In this document: positions 44,066-53,040 of the stretch, piece after piece
How the letters are laid out: each line of letters starts with the position of its first letter
How positions within the stretch are numbered: position 1 is the first letter of the stretch
From: Kerstersia sp052103615
Lineage (GTDB): Bacteria; Pseudomonadota; Gammaproteobacteria; Burkholderiales; Burkholderiaceae_B
Assembly: GCF_052103615.1 (NCBI RefSeq)
Contig: NZ_JBQEKA010000002.1
Location: forward strand, 1-64,000
Reading direction: 5' to 3'
DNA: 64,000 nt
The notes under the pieces: generated by a model
The model's database searches: none
The model's input: the letters and a program-made list of their open reading frames with translations, nothing else
Told to the model about the DNA's origin: nothing
Program-made: the position numbers and the translations under genes

Positions 44066-44884
44066 TCAGGCGGCCAGACCTTGCAGCAAGGCTTCGGTCT
44101 TGAGCCGCATGCGTTTGGCGCGCTCAACGGGGGCAACCGTGAGCGATAGGCCGGCCAGCGGCACTTCCAGCCCGATGGGGATATTGCCCGGCAGGCCCGC
44201 CAGAAGACTGGACAGGTTCAGCCCGCCGTCGCCAGGCATGAGCCGTTCCCTGCGTGCCTGGAACAGCAGCCCGTCCAGATCGGCTGGCCGTTCTGCCGGG
44301 GCGTCGCACAGTTGCACATAGGGGAAGCGGGAAGGCGCGATGGCGGCCAGCGTGGCCGGGGTTTCACCGGCGCGGTCGAAGTGCAGGGCATCTATGACTA
44401 TCCCCGCCTCCTGGGCGCCGCTTTGCTGGATCAGCGCCTCGGCCTTGGCAAGGCTGGAAATGGCGACCCAGGGCACAGGTTCCAGGCAGGCCCGCAAACC
44501 GAGGGACGACGCCATTTCGGCAAACTGCCCGAAATTCTGGCTCAGTCTGGCTGGGTCGGGGTCCTGGCCGGAGACCAGCGCATGCCGGGCGCCCAGCCGG
44601 ACGCCGGTTTCCAGGGCAGCGCGGTAATCGGCGACTTGCGTGTCCGGGCGCAGGCTGAATAGCTCGATATCCAGCAATTGCATGCCGGTATCGTCCAGGC
44701 GCCGGGCAATCTCGCGCACGGTGGGCGTATTGCCGATGGCATCGTGGCGAGTTTCCGTGGCGGTGGCTGGAATCAGGCGCAGGCCCAGGGCCTGATACCC
44801 GGCCAGAGCGGCGCACAGCACCATATCGGGCGGCGTCAGTTCCAGATGAGAGAGCGGCGCGAGGGCAAATGTTGTGCTGGGCAT
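44066..44884 (-). CDS. Sugar-phosphate isomerase/epimerase-like TIM-barrel protein
   Basis: A 272-residue AP-endonuclease-2-like TIM barrel. The start is placed at ATG 44884 (MPSTTFALAPLSHLELTPPD), 13 bases after the upstream gene; ATG 44893 is an alternative, and a much longer frame runs into the SDR gene. Visible metal-site features are 'LLDIELFSLRPD', 'ARHALVSGQDPD', Glu in 'RACLEPVPW' and 'AGIVIDALHFDRAG'. Relatives include hydroxypyruvate isomerase, inosose dehydratase and dehydroshikimate dehydratase. It lies between the SDR and the TRAP genes in one direction, so it probably converts an imported compound. Confidence 0.8.
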   Translation of the reverse strand: MPSTTFALAPLSHLELTPPDMVLCAALAGYQALGLRLIPATATETRHDAIGNTPTVREIARRLDDTGMQLLDIELFSLRPDTQVADYRAALETGVRLGARHALVSGQDPDPARLSQNFGQFAEMASSLGLRACLEPVPWVAISSLAKAEALIQQSGAQEAGIVIDALHFDRAGETPATLAAIAPSRFPYVQLCDAPAERPADLDGLLFQARRERLMPGDGGLNLSSLLAGLPGNIPIGLEVPLAGLSLTVAPVERAKRMRLKTEALLQGLAA

Positions 44885-44897
44885 GGTTCGCATCGTC

Positions 44898-45647
44898 CTA
44901 GTAATTGGCGCGTCCGCCGGACAGATCAAAGGTAAAGCCGGTCGTGAAGGTGCAATCCGGCCCGGCGATCCAGGCCACCATGGCAGCAATTTCCGGAATA
45001 CTGAGGAAACGTCCCATCGGAATCTTGGCCTTGGAGCTGGCAATATGCGCCGGCGTCATTTGTTGCAGCAATTGGGTTTCCGTCATGACCGGCGCGACAG
45101 CATTGACCAGGACGCCTTCACCAGCCAGTTCGCGCGCCAGTGATTTGGTCAGCCCGATGACGCCGTGCTTGGACGCGGAATAGGGCGTGATGCCCGGGAC
45201 GGCTTCCTTGCCGGCGGCCGAGGCGATGTTGATGATGCGGCCGTGGCCGGCTGCCCTCATGAGCGGGACGATGGCGCGGCAGCAATAGAAGACGCCGCTG
45301 AGGTTGATATCCATGACCTGCTGCCATTGCTGCGGCGTGTATTCCCACATCGGCTGGACCGGGCCATTGATGCCTGCATTGTTGACGAGAATGTCGATCC
45401 GGCCCAGTTGGGCATGGGCTTCTGCCACGGCCAGATGGATGGCATCCGGGTCGCGGATATCCACGCGCTGAGCCAGGGCAGGTTCAAACCCGCTGTCGGC
45501 GAGCGGGGCCAGATCCATGTCCCAGATAACAACCTGGCAGCCTTCGCGGGACAACCGCCGGGCAATGCCAAGACCGATACCCCGGGCAGCGCCGGTCACA
45601 ATGGCGACCTGTCCGGTCAAGGGCTGGGGTGTGCTTGCTTGATTCAA
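44898..45647 (-). CDS. SDR-family oxidoreductase (FabG-like)
   Basis: A 249-residue classical SDR: cofactor loop 'VTGAARGIGLGIA', Asp-rich 'VVIWDMDLAP' favouring NAD, 'NNAG', catalytic Ser in 'IINIASAAGKE', YxxxK in 'PYSASKHGVIG', and C-terminal 'FTFDLSGGRANY'. It is the first gene of the minus-strand unit SDR - isomerase - DctP - DctQ - DctM and is divergent from the LysR regulator. A dehydrogenase for the imported hydroxy or sugar acid is the simplest reading. 'Acyl-carrier reductase' would be over-interpretation. Confidence 0.9.
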   Translation of the reverse strand: MNQASTPQPLTGQVAIVTGAARGIGLGIARRLSREGCQVVIWDMDLAPLADSGFEPALAQRVDIRDPDAIHLAVAEAHAQLGRIDILVNNAGINGPVQPMWEYTPQQWQQVMDINLSGVFYCCRAIVPLMRAAGHGRIINIASAAGKEAVPGITPYSASKHGVIGLTKSLARELAGEGVLVNAVAPVMTETQLLQQMTPAHIASSKAKIPMGRFLSIPEIAAMVAWIAGPDCTFTTGFTFDLSGGRANY

Positions 45648-45727
45648 CTGCGTGCCTCCATTCGAGAATGGAAAGCATCGTAAGAAAGGCGGGTCACATA
45701 CGTCTATGCGATGTTTTTTATTAAAGA

Positions 45728-45744
45728 TATCAAAATAATTGATA
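45728..45744. promoter_or_regulatory. Candidate LysR-type operator
   Basis: TATCAA-AATAA-TTGATA is a perfect 6-bp-arm palindrome of LysR-box character, 10 bases before the regulator's ATG in the divergent promoter region 45648-45754. A second partly symmetric site, CATA-CGTC-TATG, lies at 45697-45708. Both would suit one regulator controlling itself and the TRAP/SDR operon. Confidence 0.5.
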
Positions 45745-45754
45745 ATCTAGGCAA

Positions 45755-46687
45755 ATGGAAAACGCCAACCCGAAACCTTTGCTGGATGCCAAGCTCTTGC
45801 TGCTGTTTATTGCCCTGCACCATACCGGCAGCGTCAGCCGCGCGGCGGATCAGCTGGGGCAGAATCAGCCGACTGTCAGCATGTGGCTGGCGCGTCTGCG
45901 CGCTTACTTTGATGATGAACTGTTTGTCCGTACCGGCGGCACGATGGTGCCGACTGCCAGGGCAGAGACGCTGCTGGGGCCGGTACGCGAGGCGCTGGCG
46001 GCCTTGCAGCGGCTGGAGCAGCAGCCGGAAAGGGTGGTGCCGGCGCAGATGGAGCGCCGCTTCACGGTTTGCATGACCGATGCCAGCCATATGACCTTGC
46101 TGCCCCAGTTGCTGACGCTATTGCGGCGCGATGCGCCGGGCGTCAGTCTGGATGTGGAACCCATAGAGGCCGAGACCCCGGCCCGCCTGGCAGCTGGTTT
46201 GGCGGATCTGGCGCTGGGCATTATTCCTGGCCTGGAATCAGGCTTTTATCAGCAAACGTTTTATACCCAGAGCTTTGTTTGCCTGGCAGGCAGCCATTGG
46301 CATGATGGATCGGCGCTGACGCTCGCTGATTATCAGGCAGCAGCGCATATCGAAGTCTTGTCGGGCAGGACGCATTCGCTGCTGGATAGCGCCCTGCGGT
46401 CCCAGCGTATCCAGCGCAGGGTGGCATTACGGCTGCCCGGCTTTCTGGGCGTGGCGAATATTGTCGCCAATACGGATTTGCTGGCGACAGTGCCCAGCCA
46501 GATCGGGCGCCGTTTGGGCAGCACCAGTGGCGTCAGGTTATTGCATTGCCCTTTTGAAACCAGCATGTTCACAGTGAAGCAATACTGGCATGCGCGCATG
46601 CATAATGAACCGGCGCATCGCTGGCTCAGGCAGCAGTGCGCCTTGCTTTACCGTACCCAGGAGCTGGGTGTGGTGTATGACGATTAA
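45755..46687 (+). CDS. LysR-family transcriptional regulator
   Basis: A 310-residue LTTR. The N-terminal winged HTH (about 10-70) reads 'LFIALHHTGSVSRAADQLGQ' and 'NQPTVSMWLARLRAYFDDEL', then the linker helix. The effector-binding domain starts about residue 95 with 'RFTVCMTDASHMTLLPQL'. It resembles the NodD/LinR/PcpR-like group, which respond to aromatic or related acids. Being divergent from the SDR-isomerase-TRAP unit, it most likely activates that operon in response to the transported compound. Confidence 0.9.
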   Translation: MENANPKPLLDAKLLLLFIALHHTGSVSRAADQLGQNQPTVSMWLARLRAYFDDELFVRTGGTMVPTARAETLLGPVREALAALQRLEQQPERVVPAQMERRFTVCMTDASHMTLLPQLLTLLRRDAPGVSLDVEPIEAETPARLAAGLADLALGIIPGLESGFYQQTFYTQSFVCLAGSHWHDGSALTLADYQAAAHIEVLSGRTHSLLDSALRSQRIQRRVALRLPGFLGVANIVANTDLLATVPSQIGRRLGSTSGVRLLHCPFETSMFTVKQYWHARMHNEPAHRWLRQQCALLYRTQELGVVYDD

Positions 46688-46704
46688 AGGCGTGTCGTCT
46701 GGCC

Positions 46705-47163
46705 TTAGCCGGGCGTGCGGACCATGGTGATATGGGCGATGCCGGCTTCTTCAAAGGGGGCGCCGCGCACCTGGAATCCATGCCGCTCATAGAAAGCCTG
46801 GGCATGGCATTGCGCGTTCAGCACCAAGGCCGTATGCCCTTGGCGCAGCCCGGCTTCCACCAGCGCCTGCAACAGGCAGCCGCCCAGGCCCATGCCGCGC
46901 GCTTGCTGGCGCACCGCCATGCGGCCGATATGGCCGTCGGGCAGCAAGCGGCCTGTGCCCAGTGCCGTGCCTTGGGCATCATAGGCAATGGCGTGCAGGC
47001 ATAGCGGGTCCATCTCGTCGAGTTCGATGTCTGGCGGGACGCCTTGTTCATCGACGAACACTTCGAAGCGGATAGGGGCCGCGTCGCTGCGCAGCGCTTC
47101 CCAGTTGTCCAGGCGCAAGCGGATGCCGGGCGGCAGGGCAGGAGGAGTCACGTGCAGATTCAT
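46705..47163 (-). CDS. GNAT family N-acetyltransferase
   Basis: A 152-residue protein from ATG 47163 (MNLHVTPPALPP); a longer frame begins at 47202. Motifs are 'IRFEVFVDEQGVPPDIELDE' at the start and the acetyl-CoA loop 'RMAVRQQARGMGLGGCLLQAL' (Q/R-x-x-G-x-G), then 'LNAQCHAQAFYERHGF'. This is the YjcF/ElaA-like branch whose substrates are mostly unknown. It converges on the LysR gene. The SD is not evident. Confidence 0.85.
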   Translation of the reverse strand: MNLHVTPPALPPGIRLRLDNWEALRSDAAPIRFEVFVDEQGVPPDIELDEMDPLCLHAIAYDAQGTALGTGRLLPDGHIGRMAVRQQARGMGLGGCLLQALVEAGLRQGHTALVLNAQCHAQAFYERHGFQVRGAPFEEAGIAHITMVRTPG

Positions 47164-47295
47164 GGCGCGGGCGTAAAAGAAGCGGCAAGGAGGGGAACGC
47201 AAGGGACGAGAAGCGCAAGGGACGGGAACCCAGGGCGCCCGCGGGGGGGAAGGCTGGCGCGGGGCCTGGGGCGCTGAACCTTGCGTGCGAAGCGT

Positions 47296-48162
47296 TCAGC
47301 TGGCGAACCAGTTCAGCACGCCATCCAGCCCAGTGTAATTCAGGGCATGGCTAGCTTGTTGCTGCACGACCGGTTTGGCACGGTAGGCCACCGAGATGCC
47401 CGCCAGCTTCATCATTTGCAGGTCATTGGCACCGTCGCCGATGACAATGGCCTGGCTGGTTTGCGCGCCATGACTGACGGCGAATTGCTGCACCAGGCTG
47501 GCCTTGGCCTGGGCATCGACGATATCGCCCAGCACCCGTCCGGTCAGCACACCGCTGTCATCGACTTCCAGGGTGTTGGCGTGGGCGGCGTCCAGCTGCA
47601 GGCGCTGGCGCAGGCGCTCCGTAAAGAAGGTGAAGCCGCCGGAAACCAGCAGAATCTTCAGGCCGGCGGCCCTGGCGGATTCCACCAGGCGTTCTGCGCC
47701 AGGGTTGAGCTTGAGGCGGTCGGCGTAAACTTCATCAAGCGCAGTGGCCGCCACGCCTTGCAGCAGCGCTACGCGGCGGCGCAGGCTCTCGGAAAAATCC
47801 TTGATTTCGCCACGCATGGCCGCTTCAGTAATGGCGGCGACTTCGGGTTTGCGGCCGACGGCATCGGCGATTTCGTCTATGCATTCGATATTGATGAGCG
47901 TGGAGTCCATGTCCATGGCCAGCACGCGGTAATCGGACAGCTTGGCCTGGCCAGGCACATAGGCATAGTCCATGTGACGGCTGGCGCACCAGGCGGCCAG
48001 TTCCTGGCGGCTGGCGTCATCCGCGGCAACGCCGGTCAGGCGCGCGGCGGTGGTGCTGATGCGGCGCACGCCATTGGCGCAGGCCAGGGCTGCGGCCTGT
48101 TCGATGCGGTCGGCGGACAGGTCGGGAGATTGCAGGATGAGGTGGGTGCTGGAATCGGTCAT
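47296..48162 (-). CDS. serB: Phosphoserine phosphatase SerB
   Basis: A 288-residue HAD-superfamily enzyme that makes L-serine from phosphoserine. The nucleophile motif is 'LAMDMDSTLIN' (DxDST), with Ser/Gly of motif II in 'KILLVSGGFTFFTERL' and motif III/IV 'AIVIGDGANDLQMMKLAG'. The N-terminal 75 residues form an ACT-like domain. ATG 48162 (MTDSSTHLIL) is preferred over an upstream start at 48195 by homology. It lies downstream of mfd in the same direction with a 137-base gap. Confidence 0.95.
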   Translation of the reverse strand: MTDSSTHLILQSPDLSADRIEQAAALACANGVRRISTTAARLTGVAADDASRQELAAWCASRHMDYAYVPGQAKLSDYRVLAMDMDSTLINIECIDEIADAVGRKPEVAAITEAAMRGEIKDFSESLRRRVALLQGVAATALDEVYADRLKLNPGAERLVESARAAGLKILLVSGGFTFFTERLRQRLQLDAAHANTLEVDDSGVLTGRVLGDIVDAQAKASLVQQFAVSHGAQTSQAIVIGDGANDLQMMKLAGISVAYRAKPVVQQQASHALNYTGLDGVLNWFAS

Positions 48163-48299
48163 GGCTTGCGGGCCGGCGCCGGAGGCGCGCGGCAAGATAG
48201 GGAAAAGTCGCCGGGCAGCCGGTCAGGCGCGGCGACCGTGAATGGCCAGCAGGCATCATAGCCGCTAGCCGTGCAAACAGGATACGCTGGCCGCAGCGC

Positions 48300-51200
48300 T
48301 TAGCTCAAGGAACGCAGCAGGCCGCGAACGGCGTCGATGCGCGCGGTAATGTCGGGTTTGGAGATCTCCATGCGCAGCTTGTCCGGGCCGCTCAGGCGGA
48401 TGTGGCGTTGCTTCTGAACCAATTCGATCAGGCGTACCGGATCTACTTTGGTATCCGTGCGGAAATGCAGCAAGGCCTGGGTTTCGCTGGCGTCCAGCTT
48501 CTGGATGCCCAGGGCTTCGGCGCGCAGGCGCAGGCGATGGCTGGCCAGCAGGGTTTTTGCGGCTTCCGGCAGGGGGCCGAAACGGTCTATCAGTTCTTCT
48601 TGCAGGCCCAGCAGGGTGTCGTCGTCCGGCGCATGCGACAGGCGCTTGTAGAGGGCCAGGCGGGCATGCACATCGGGGCAGTAATCGGAAGGCAGCAAGG
48701 CCGGGGCATGCAGATTGATTTCGCAAACGGCGTGCAGGTCGGCATCCAGATCCGGCTCCTTGCCGGATTTCAGCGCGCGCACGGCGGCATTGAGCATGTC
48801 CGAATACAGAGAGAAACCGATTTCCTGGATATTGCCGGATTGTGATTCGCCCAGCACTTCGCCCGCGCCGCGGATTTCCAGGTCGTGCATCGCCAGGTAG
48901 AAACCGGACCCCAGTTCTTCCATGGCCTGGATGGCTTCCAGGCGTTTTTTGGCATTGCTGGTGATGGCGTCTTCGCCGGGGGTCAGCAGGTAGGCGTAGG
49001 CCTGGTGGTGCGAACGTCCGACGCGGCCGCGCAACTGGTGCAGCTGCGCCAGGCCGAAGCGGTCGGCGCGGTGGATGATGATGGTGTTGGAGCTGGGCAC
49101 GTCGATGCCGGTTTCAATGATGGTGGTGCACAGCAGCACGTTGTAGCGCTGCTGGTAGAAGCCCTTCATCACCTGTTCCAGTTCGCGCTCGGGCATCTGG
49201 CCGTGGGCCACGGCAATGCGTGCTTCCGGCACCAGCTCTTCGAGCCGGGCGCGGCGGTTGTGGATGGTCTCGACTTCATTGTGCAGGAAATAGGCCTGGC
49301 CGCCGCGTTTGAGTTCTCGCAGCAGCGCTTCGCGTATGGTGCTGCCATCCTCGCGGCGCACGAAGGTCTTGATGGCCAGGCGTTTTTGCGGCGCGGTCGC
49401 GATGACGGAAAAGTCGCGTATGCCTTCTAGCGACATGCCCAGCGTGCGCGGAATCGGCGTGGCGGTGAGCGTCAGAACATCAACTTCGGCGCGCAGCGCC
49501 TTGAGCGCTTCTTTCTGGCGCACACCGAAGCGGTGTTCTTCGTCGATGATGACCAGCCCCAGACGCTTGAAACGCACATCCTTGGACAGAATCTTGTGGG
49601 TGCCGATGACAATGTCTATGGTGCCGTCATTGATGCCGCCGATGGCCGTGCTGATTTCCTTGGCTGAACGGAAGCGCGACAGTTCCACGACCTTCACCGG
49701 CCATTCGGCAAAGCGGTCAGAGAAGGTCTGGGCATGCTGTTCGGCCAGCAGTGTGGTGGGGCACAGCAGGGCGACCTGTTTACCGTTGGCCACGGCGATG
49801 AAGGCTGCGCGCAGGGCGACCTCGGTTTTGCCGAAGCCCACATCGCCGCAGACCAGGCGGTCCATGGGGCGGCCCGAGGTCATATCGTCGATGACGGCTT
49901 CGATGGCAGCCGCCTGGTCGGGCGTTTCCTCAAAGCCGAAGCCTTGCGCGAAATTGCCGTAGTCGGCTGGCGTCAATTCAAAGGCATAGCCCTGGCGCGC
50001 GGCGCGGCGGGCATACAGGTCGAGCAATTCGGCGGCGCTGTCACGCACTTGTTTGGCGGCCTTGCGCCGCGCTTTTTCCCATTGCCCCGACCCCAGTTGG
50101 TGCAAGGGGGCGGATTCAGGGTCGGCGCCGCTGTATCGGGCAATGACGTGCAACTGCGATACCGGCACATAAAGCGTGCTGCCTTGCGCGTACTCCAGAT
50201 GCAGGAATTCCATTTGGCCTTCGCCCAGATCCATGCTGGCCAGGCCGCGATAACGGGCAATACCGTGCTGCAGGTGCACGACGGGGTCGCCCTCACGCAG
50301 CTCGGCCAGATCGCGCACCATGGCTTCGACATTGCTGGCCTGTTCCTGGGCGCGGCGAGGGCGGCGCTGGCCGCCGCCGCTGTCAGGGTAAAGATCGTTT
50401 TCGGTTAGGAAGACCGTGCCATCGGCGTGGCGGATGAAGCCGGCGGTCAGCGGCGCCGTAGCCAGCGTGAAGGGGCCGCTTTCCAGCCAGGCGGCCGGCA
50501 GGCTGTCGGCCTGGGCGTGCGGCGCCAGGCCGTGCTCCTGCAACATCAGCAGCAGGGTTTCGCGGCGTCCGGCGGAGTCGGCGCACAGCACGATGCGGCG
50601 CGCGCGGTCGTGGCCGCCCTGGCCCAGCGTATGCACGCATTGCCGCAGCCGCGCCAGCGGATCATCAGCGCGGCGGGCGACTGCGACGTCGGGGGGCGCG
50701 GTGAAGTCCGGGTTGGCGTTATCTGTCAGGGCCAGGCGCGGCAGCGCGCGCAGATGCGCGTACAGGGCTTCCTGGTTCATGAAAAGGCGGTCTGGCGGCA
50801 ACAGCGGCCGCTCACGGTCGCTTTTCAGGAACTGGTAGCGGCTCTGGGTATCGCGGGCGAAGCCCTGGATGGTGTTGTCGATGTCGCCGTGGGTAACGGC
50901 CAGCGTGCCGGCGGGCAGGTAGTCGAACAGTGTTGCCGTGTCATCGAAGAACAAGGGCAGATAGTATTCGACGCCGGCAAAGGCAATGCCGTTGCCGATA
51001 TCGCGGTAGGGCAGGGCGCGGCTGGGGTCGCCTTCAAATTCTTCGCGGAAACGCGCGCGGAAACGCGTGCGGGCGTCTTCATCCAGCGGGAATTCGCGGC
51101 CAGGCAACAGCTCGATTTCACGCACCGGGTACAGGGTGCGCTGGGTATCGACGTCAAAACTGCGCAGCGATTCGATTTCGTCATCGAACAGGTCGATGCG

Positions 51201-51788
51201 GTACGGGACGGCAGACCCCATGGGGAAGAGGTCTATGATGCCGCCGCGCAGGCTGAATTCGCCGGGGGCGCTCACCTGGGTGACATGGCTGTAGTTGGCC
51301 AGCACCAGTTGGGCGCGCAGGGCGGCTTCATCCAGCTTGTCGCCCTTGCGGAACGAGAAGGTATAGGCCGCCAGGAATGAAGGCGGCGCCAGGCGGTAGA
51401 GCGCCGTGGTGACCGGGACGGTGAGAATATCCACCTGGCCCTGCATCAGGGCGTGCAGAGTTTTAAGTCTGGCGGAGATCAGGTCCTGGTGTGGCGAAAA
51501 ACCGTCATAGGGCAGGGTTTCCCAATCGGGCAGCTGGCGTACTTGCCGTCCCGGCGAGAACAAACGGATTTCTTCGGCCAGCCGCTGGGCCTGCAGCGGA
51601 TCCGCGCAGAGGATCAGCATGGGGCTGCCGGCGCGCTCCGAAAGTTCGGCCAGCCAGCAGGCATCGCCGGACCCGTGCGGGCGAGGCTGGGCGTGGCGCT
51701 GGCCTGGTTTCAGGGCGGCAAGAACGGCGGCGGTGGCAGGCGATTCTGGCAGTTGCGAGACGCCGGCAGAGGTGATGGATTCAGGCAT
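48300..51788 (-). CDS. mfd: Transcription-repair coupling factor Mfd
   Basis: A 1162-residue DNA translocase that removes stalled RNA polymerase and recruits UvrA. The N-terminal UvrB-homology module contains 'LCADPLQAQRLAEEIRLFSP' and 'LPDWETLPYDGFSPHQDLIS'. The RNAP-interaction domain follows around residue 490 ('GDPVVHLQHGIARYRGL'). The SF2 motor has Walker A GDVGFGKTEVALRA, the DEEHRFG box, 'TLTATPIPRTL' and motif VI 'QLRGRVGRS'. The C-terminal TRCF domain is complete. The start is ATG 51788 (MPESITSAG); only 27 bases separate it from the divergent ispD start. Confidence 0.97.
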   Translation of the reverse strand: MPESITSAGVSQLPESPATAAVLAALKPGQRHAQPRPHGSGDACWLAELSERAGSPMLILCADPLQAQRLAEEIRLFSPGRQVRQLPDWETLPYDGFSPHQDLISARLKTLHALMQGQVDILTVPVTTALYRLAPPSFLAAYTFSFRKGDKLDEAALRAQLVLANYSHVTQVSAPGEFSLRGGIIDLFPMGSAVPYRIDLFDDEIESLRSFDVDTQRTLYPVREIELLPGREFPLDEDARTRFRARFREEFEGDPSRALPYRDIGNGIAFAGVEYYLPLFFDDTATLFDYLPAGTLAVTHGDIDNTIQGFARDTQSRYQFLKSDRERPLLPPDRLFMNQEALYAHLRALPRLALTDNANPDFTAPPDVAVARRADDPLARLRQCVHTLGQGGHDRARRIVLCADSAGRRETLLLMLQEHGLAPHAQADSLPAAWLESGPFTLATAPLTAGFIRHADGTVFLTENDLYPDSGGGQRRPRRAQEQASNVEAMVRDLAELREGDPVVHLQHGIARYRGLASMDLGEGQMEFLHLEYAQGSTLYVPVSQLHVIARYSGADPESAPLHQLGSGQWEKARRKAAKQVRDSAAELLDLYARRAARQGYAFELTPADYGNFAQGFGFEETPDQAAAIEAVIDDMTSGRPMDRLVCGDVGFGKTEVALRAAFIAVANGKQVALLCPTTLLAEQHAQTFSDRFAEWPVKVVELSRFRSAKEISTAIGGINDGTIDIVIGTHKILSKDVRFKRLGLVIIDEEHRFGVRQKEALKALRAEVDVLTLTATPIPRTLGMSLEGIRDFSVIATAPQKRLAIKTFVRREDGSTIREALLRELKRGGQAYFLHNEVETIHNRRARLEELVPEARIAVAHGQMPERELEQVMKGFYQQRYNVLLCTTIIETGIDVPSSNTIIIHRADRFGLAQLHQLRGRVGRSHHQAYAYLLTPGEDAITSNAKKRLEAIQAMEELGSGFYLAMHDLEIRGAGEVLGESQSGNIQEIGFSLYSDMLNAAVRALKSGKEPDLDADLHAVCEINLHAPALLPSDYCPDVHARLALYKRLSHAPDDDTLLGLQEELIDRFGPLPEAAKTLLASHRLRLRAEALGIQKLDASETQALLHFRTDTKVDPVRLIELVQKQRHIRLSGPDKLRMEISKPDITARIDAVRGLLRSLS

Positions 51789-51815
51789 GAGGACTCTGAT
51801 TATAAAATCCCTGCC

Positions 51816-52508
51816 ATGACAGAGAAACTGATTGCGATTGTGCCGGCCGCCGGGATAGGAAAACGCGCCAGCCGCCACGACGGCGATGTGCCCAAACAGT
51901 ACCGCCAGTTGCGTGGTGTGCCGGTGCTGCGTTTGGCGGTGCAGGCCTTATTGGCCGACCCCAGGGTGACGCAGGTGCGGGTTGCCGTGGCGGCGGGTGA
52001 CGTTTGGGCTGCCGAGGCTCTGGCCGGGCTGCCGCGTGTGGCATGCCGCGCCTGCGGCGGCGCGGAGCGTGCCGATACCGTTGCCAACGCTTTGGCGGAT
52101 GCGGCAGCGCACGCCGGGCTGGGCGAACGTGACTGGGTGCTGGTGCATGACGCTGCCAGGCCGGGCTTGCCGGCGCCGGTGCTGGCAGGGCTGATAGATG
52201 CCTGCCTGGCCGATGAGGTGGGCGGCTTGCTGGCCTTGCCGGCCGCTGATACGGTCAAGCAGGGGCGCGAGCGCGTGGCCCGCACGTTGCCGCGTGAGGA
52301 AATCTGGCTGGCGCAGACGCCGCAGATGTTCCGCGCCGGTTTGCTGGGCCAGGCTTTGGCGCAGGCCCGGGCGCAGGGCAGGCTGGTGACGGATGAGGCC
52401 AGCGCGATGGAAATGATGGGCCATGCCCCCTTGCTGGTGCGCGGGTCGCCGCGCAATGCCAAGCTGACCTGGCGTGAAGATTTTGAATGGATGGAGAATT
52501 GGGGATGA
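51816..52508 (+). CDS. ispD: 2-C-methyl-D-erythritol 4-phosphate cytidylyltransferase
   Basis: A 230-residue MEP-pathway enzyme that joins CTP and MEP to give CDP-ME. The nucleotide-binding start is 'LIAIVPAAGIGKRASRHDG' with the catalytic Arg and a Lys in 'VPKQYRQLRG', then 'WVLVHDAARPGLPAPV' and 'VTDEASAMEMMGHAPLLV'. The -10-like TATAAA sits 10 bases before the ATG in the 27-base gap to mfd. It overlaps ispF by 4 bases. Confidence 0.97.
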   Translation: MTEKLIAIVPAAGIGKRASRHDGDVPKQYRQLRGVPVLRLAVQALLADPRVTQVRVAVAAGDVWAAEALAGLPRVACRACGGAERADTVANALADAAAHAGLGERDWVLVHDAARPGLPAPVLAGLIDACLADEVGGLLALPAADTVKQGRERVARTLPREEIWLAQTPQMFRAGLLGQALAQARAQGRLVTDEASAMEMMGHAPLLVRGSPRNAKLTWREDFEWMENWG

Positions 52509-52996
52509 GTATTCCGTTTCGTGTCGGACAAGGCTTTGATGTGCACGCGCTGGTTGAAGGGCGCCCGCTGATTATCGGTGGCGTAACGATTCCGCATACC
52601 CATGGGCTGGCCGGGCATTCGGATGCGGACGTATTGCTGCATGCCGTGACCGATGCCGTGCTGGGGGGCGCGGGTCTGGGGGATATCGGCCGTCATTTCC
52701 CGGATACCGATCCGGCTTTCCAGGGCGCCGATAGCCGTGTGCTGCTGCGCGAAGCGTATCAGCGCGTGCGCGCGGCGGGCTGGGAAGTGGTCAATGTGGA
52801 TGCGACCGTGCATGCCCAGGCGCCGAAGATAGGGCCGCATGCGGCGGCTATGGTGGCAAATATCGCGGCGGATCTGGGGCTGGAACCCGGGGCGGTCAAT
52901 GTGAAGGCCAAGACCAACGAGCATTTGGGCTATCTGGGCCGCAAAGAGGGGATTGCGGCCACGACGGTTGCCTTGCTGGCGCGCAGGCAGGCCTGA
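52505..52996 (+). CDS. ispF: 2-C-methyl-D-erythritol 2,4-cyclodiphosphate synthase
   Basis: A 163-residue trimeric zinc enzyme catalysing cyclisation of CDP-ME 2-phosphate to MEcPP. Zn ligands are in 'VGQGFDVHALVEG' (Asp, His) and 'HSDADVLLHAVTDA'. The C-terminal 'VKAKTNEHLGYLGRKEGIAA' is typical. It starts at the ATGA overlap with ispD (52505-52508), so the two consecutive-pathway enzymes are co-translated; the intermediate kinase IspE is not in this window. Confidence 0.97.
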   Translation: MSIPFRVGQGFDVHALVEGRPLIIGGVTIPHTHGLAGHSDADVLLHAVTDAVLGGAGLGDIGRHFPDTDPAFQGADSRVLLREAYQRVRAAGWEVVNVDATVHAQAPKIGPHAAAMVANIAADLGLEPGAVNVKAKTNEHLGYLGRKEGIAATTVALLARRQA

Positions 52997-53006
52997 AGGC
53001 GCCAGA

Positions 53007-53040
53007 GCTGAACCCTGCCAGTACAGAGGGCGGGTTCAGC
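53007..53040. terminator. Hairpin between convergent ispF and peroxiredoxin genes
   Basis: Perfect 9-bp arms GCTGAACCC / GGGTTCAGC with a 16-base loop; the right arm overlaps the peroxiredoxin stop codon. No T-run, so its function as a terminator is uncertain. Confidence 0.4.
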
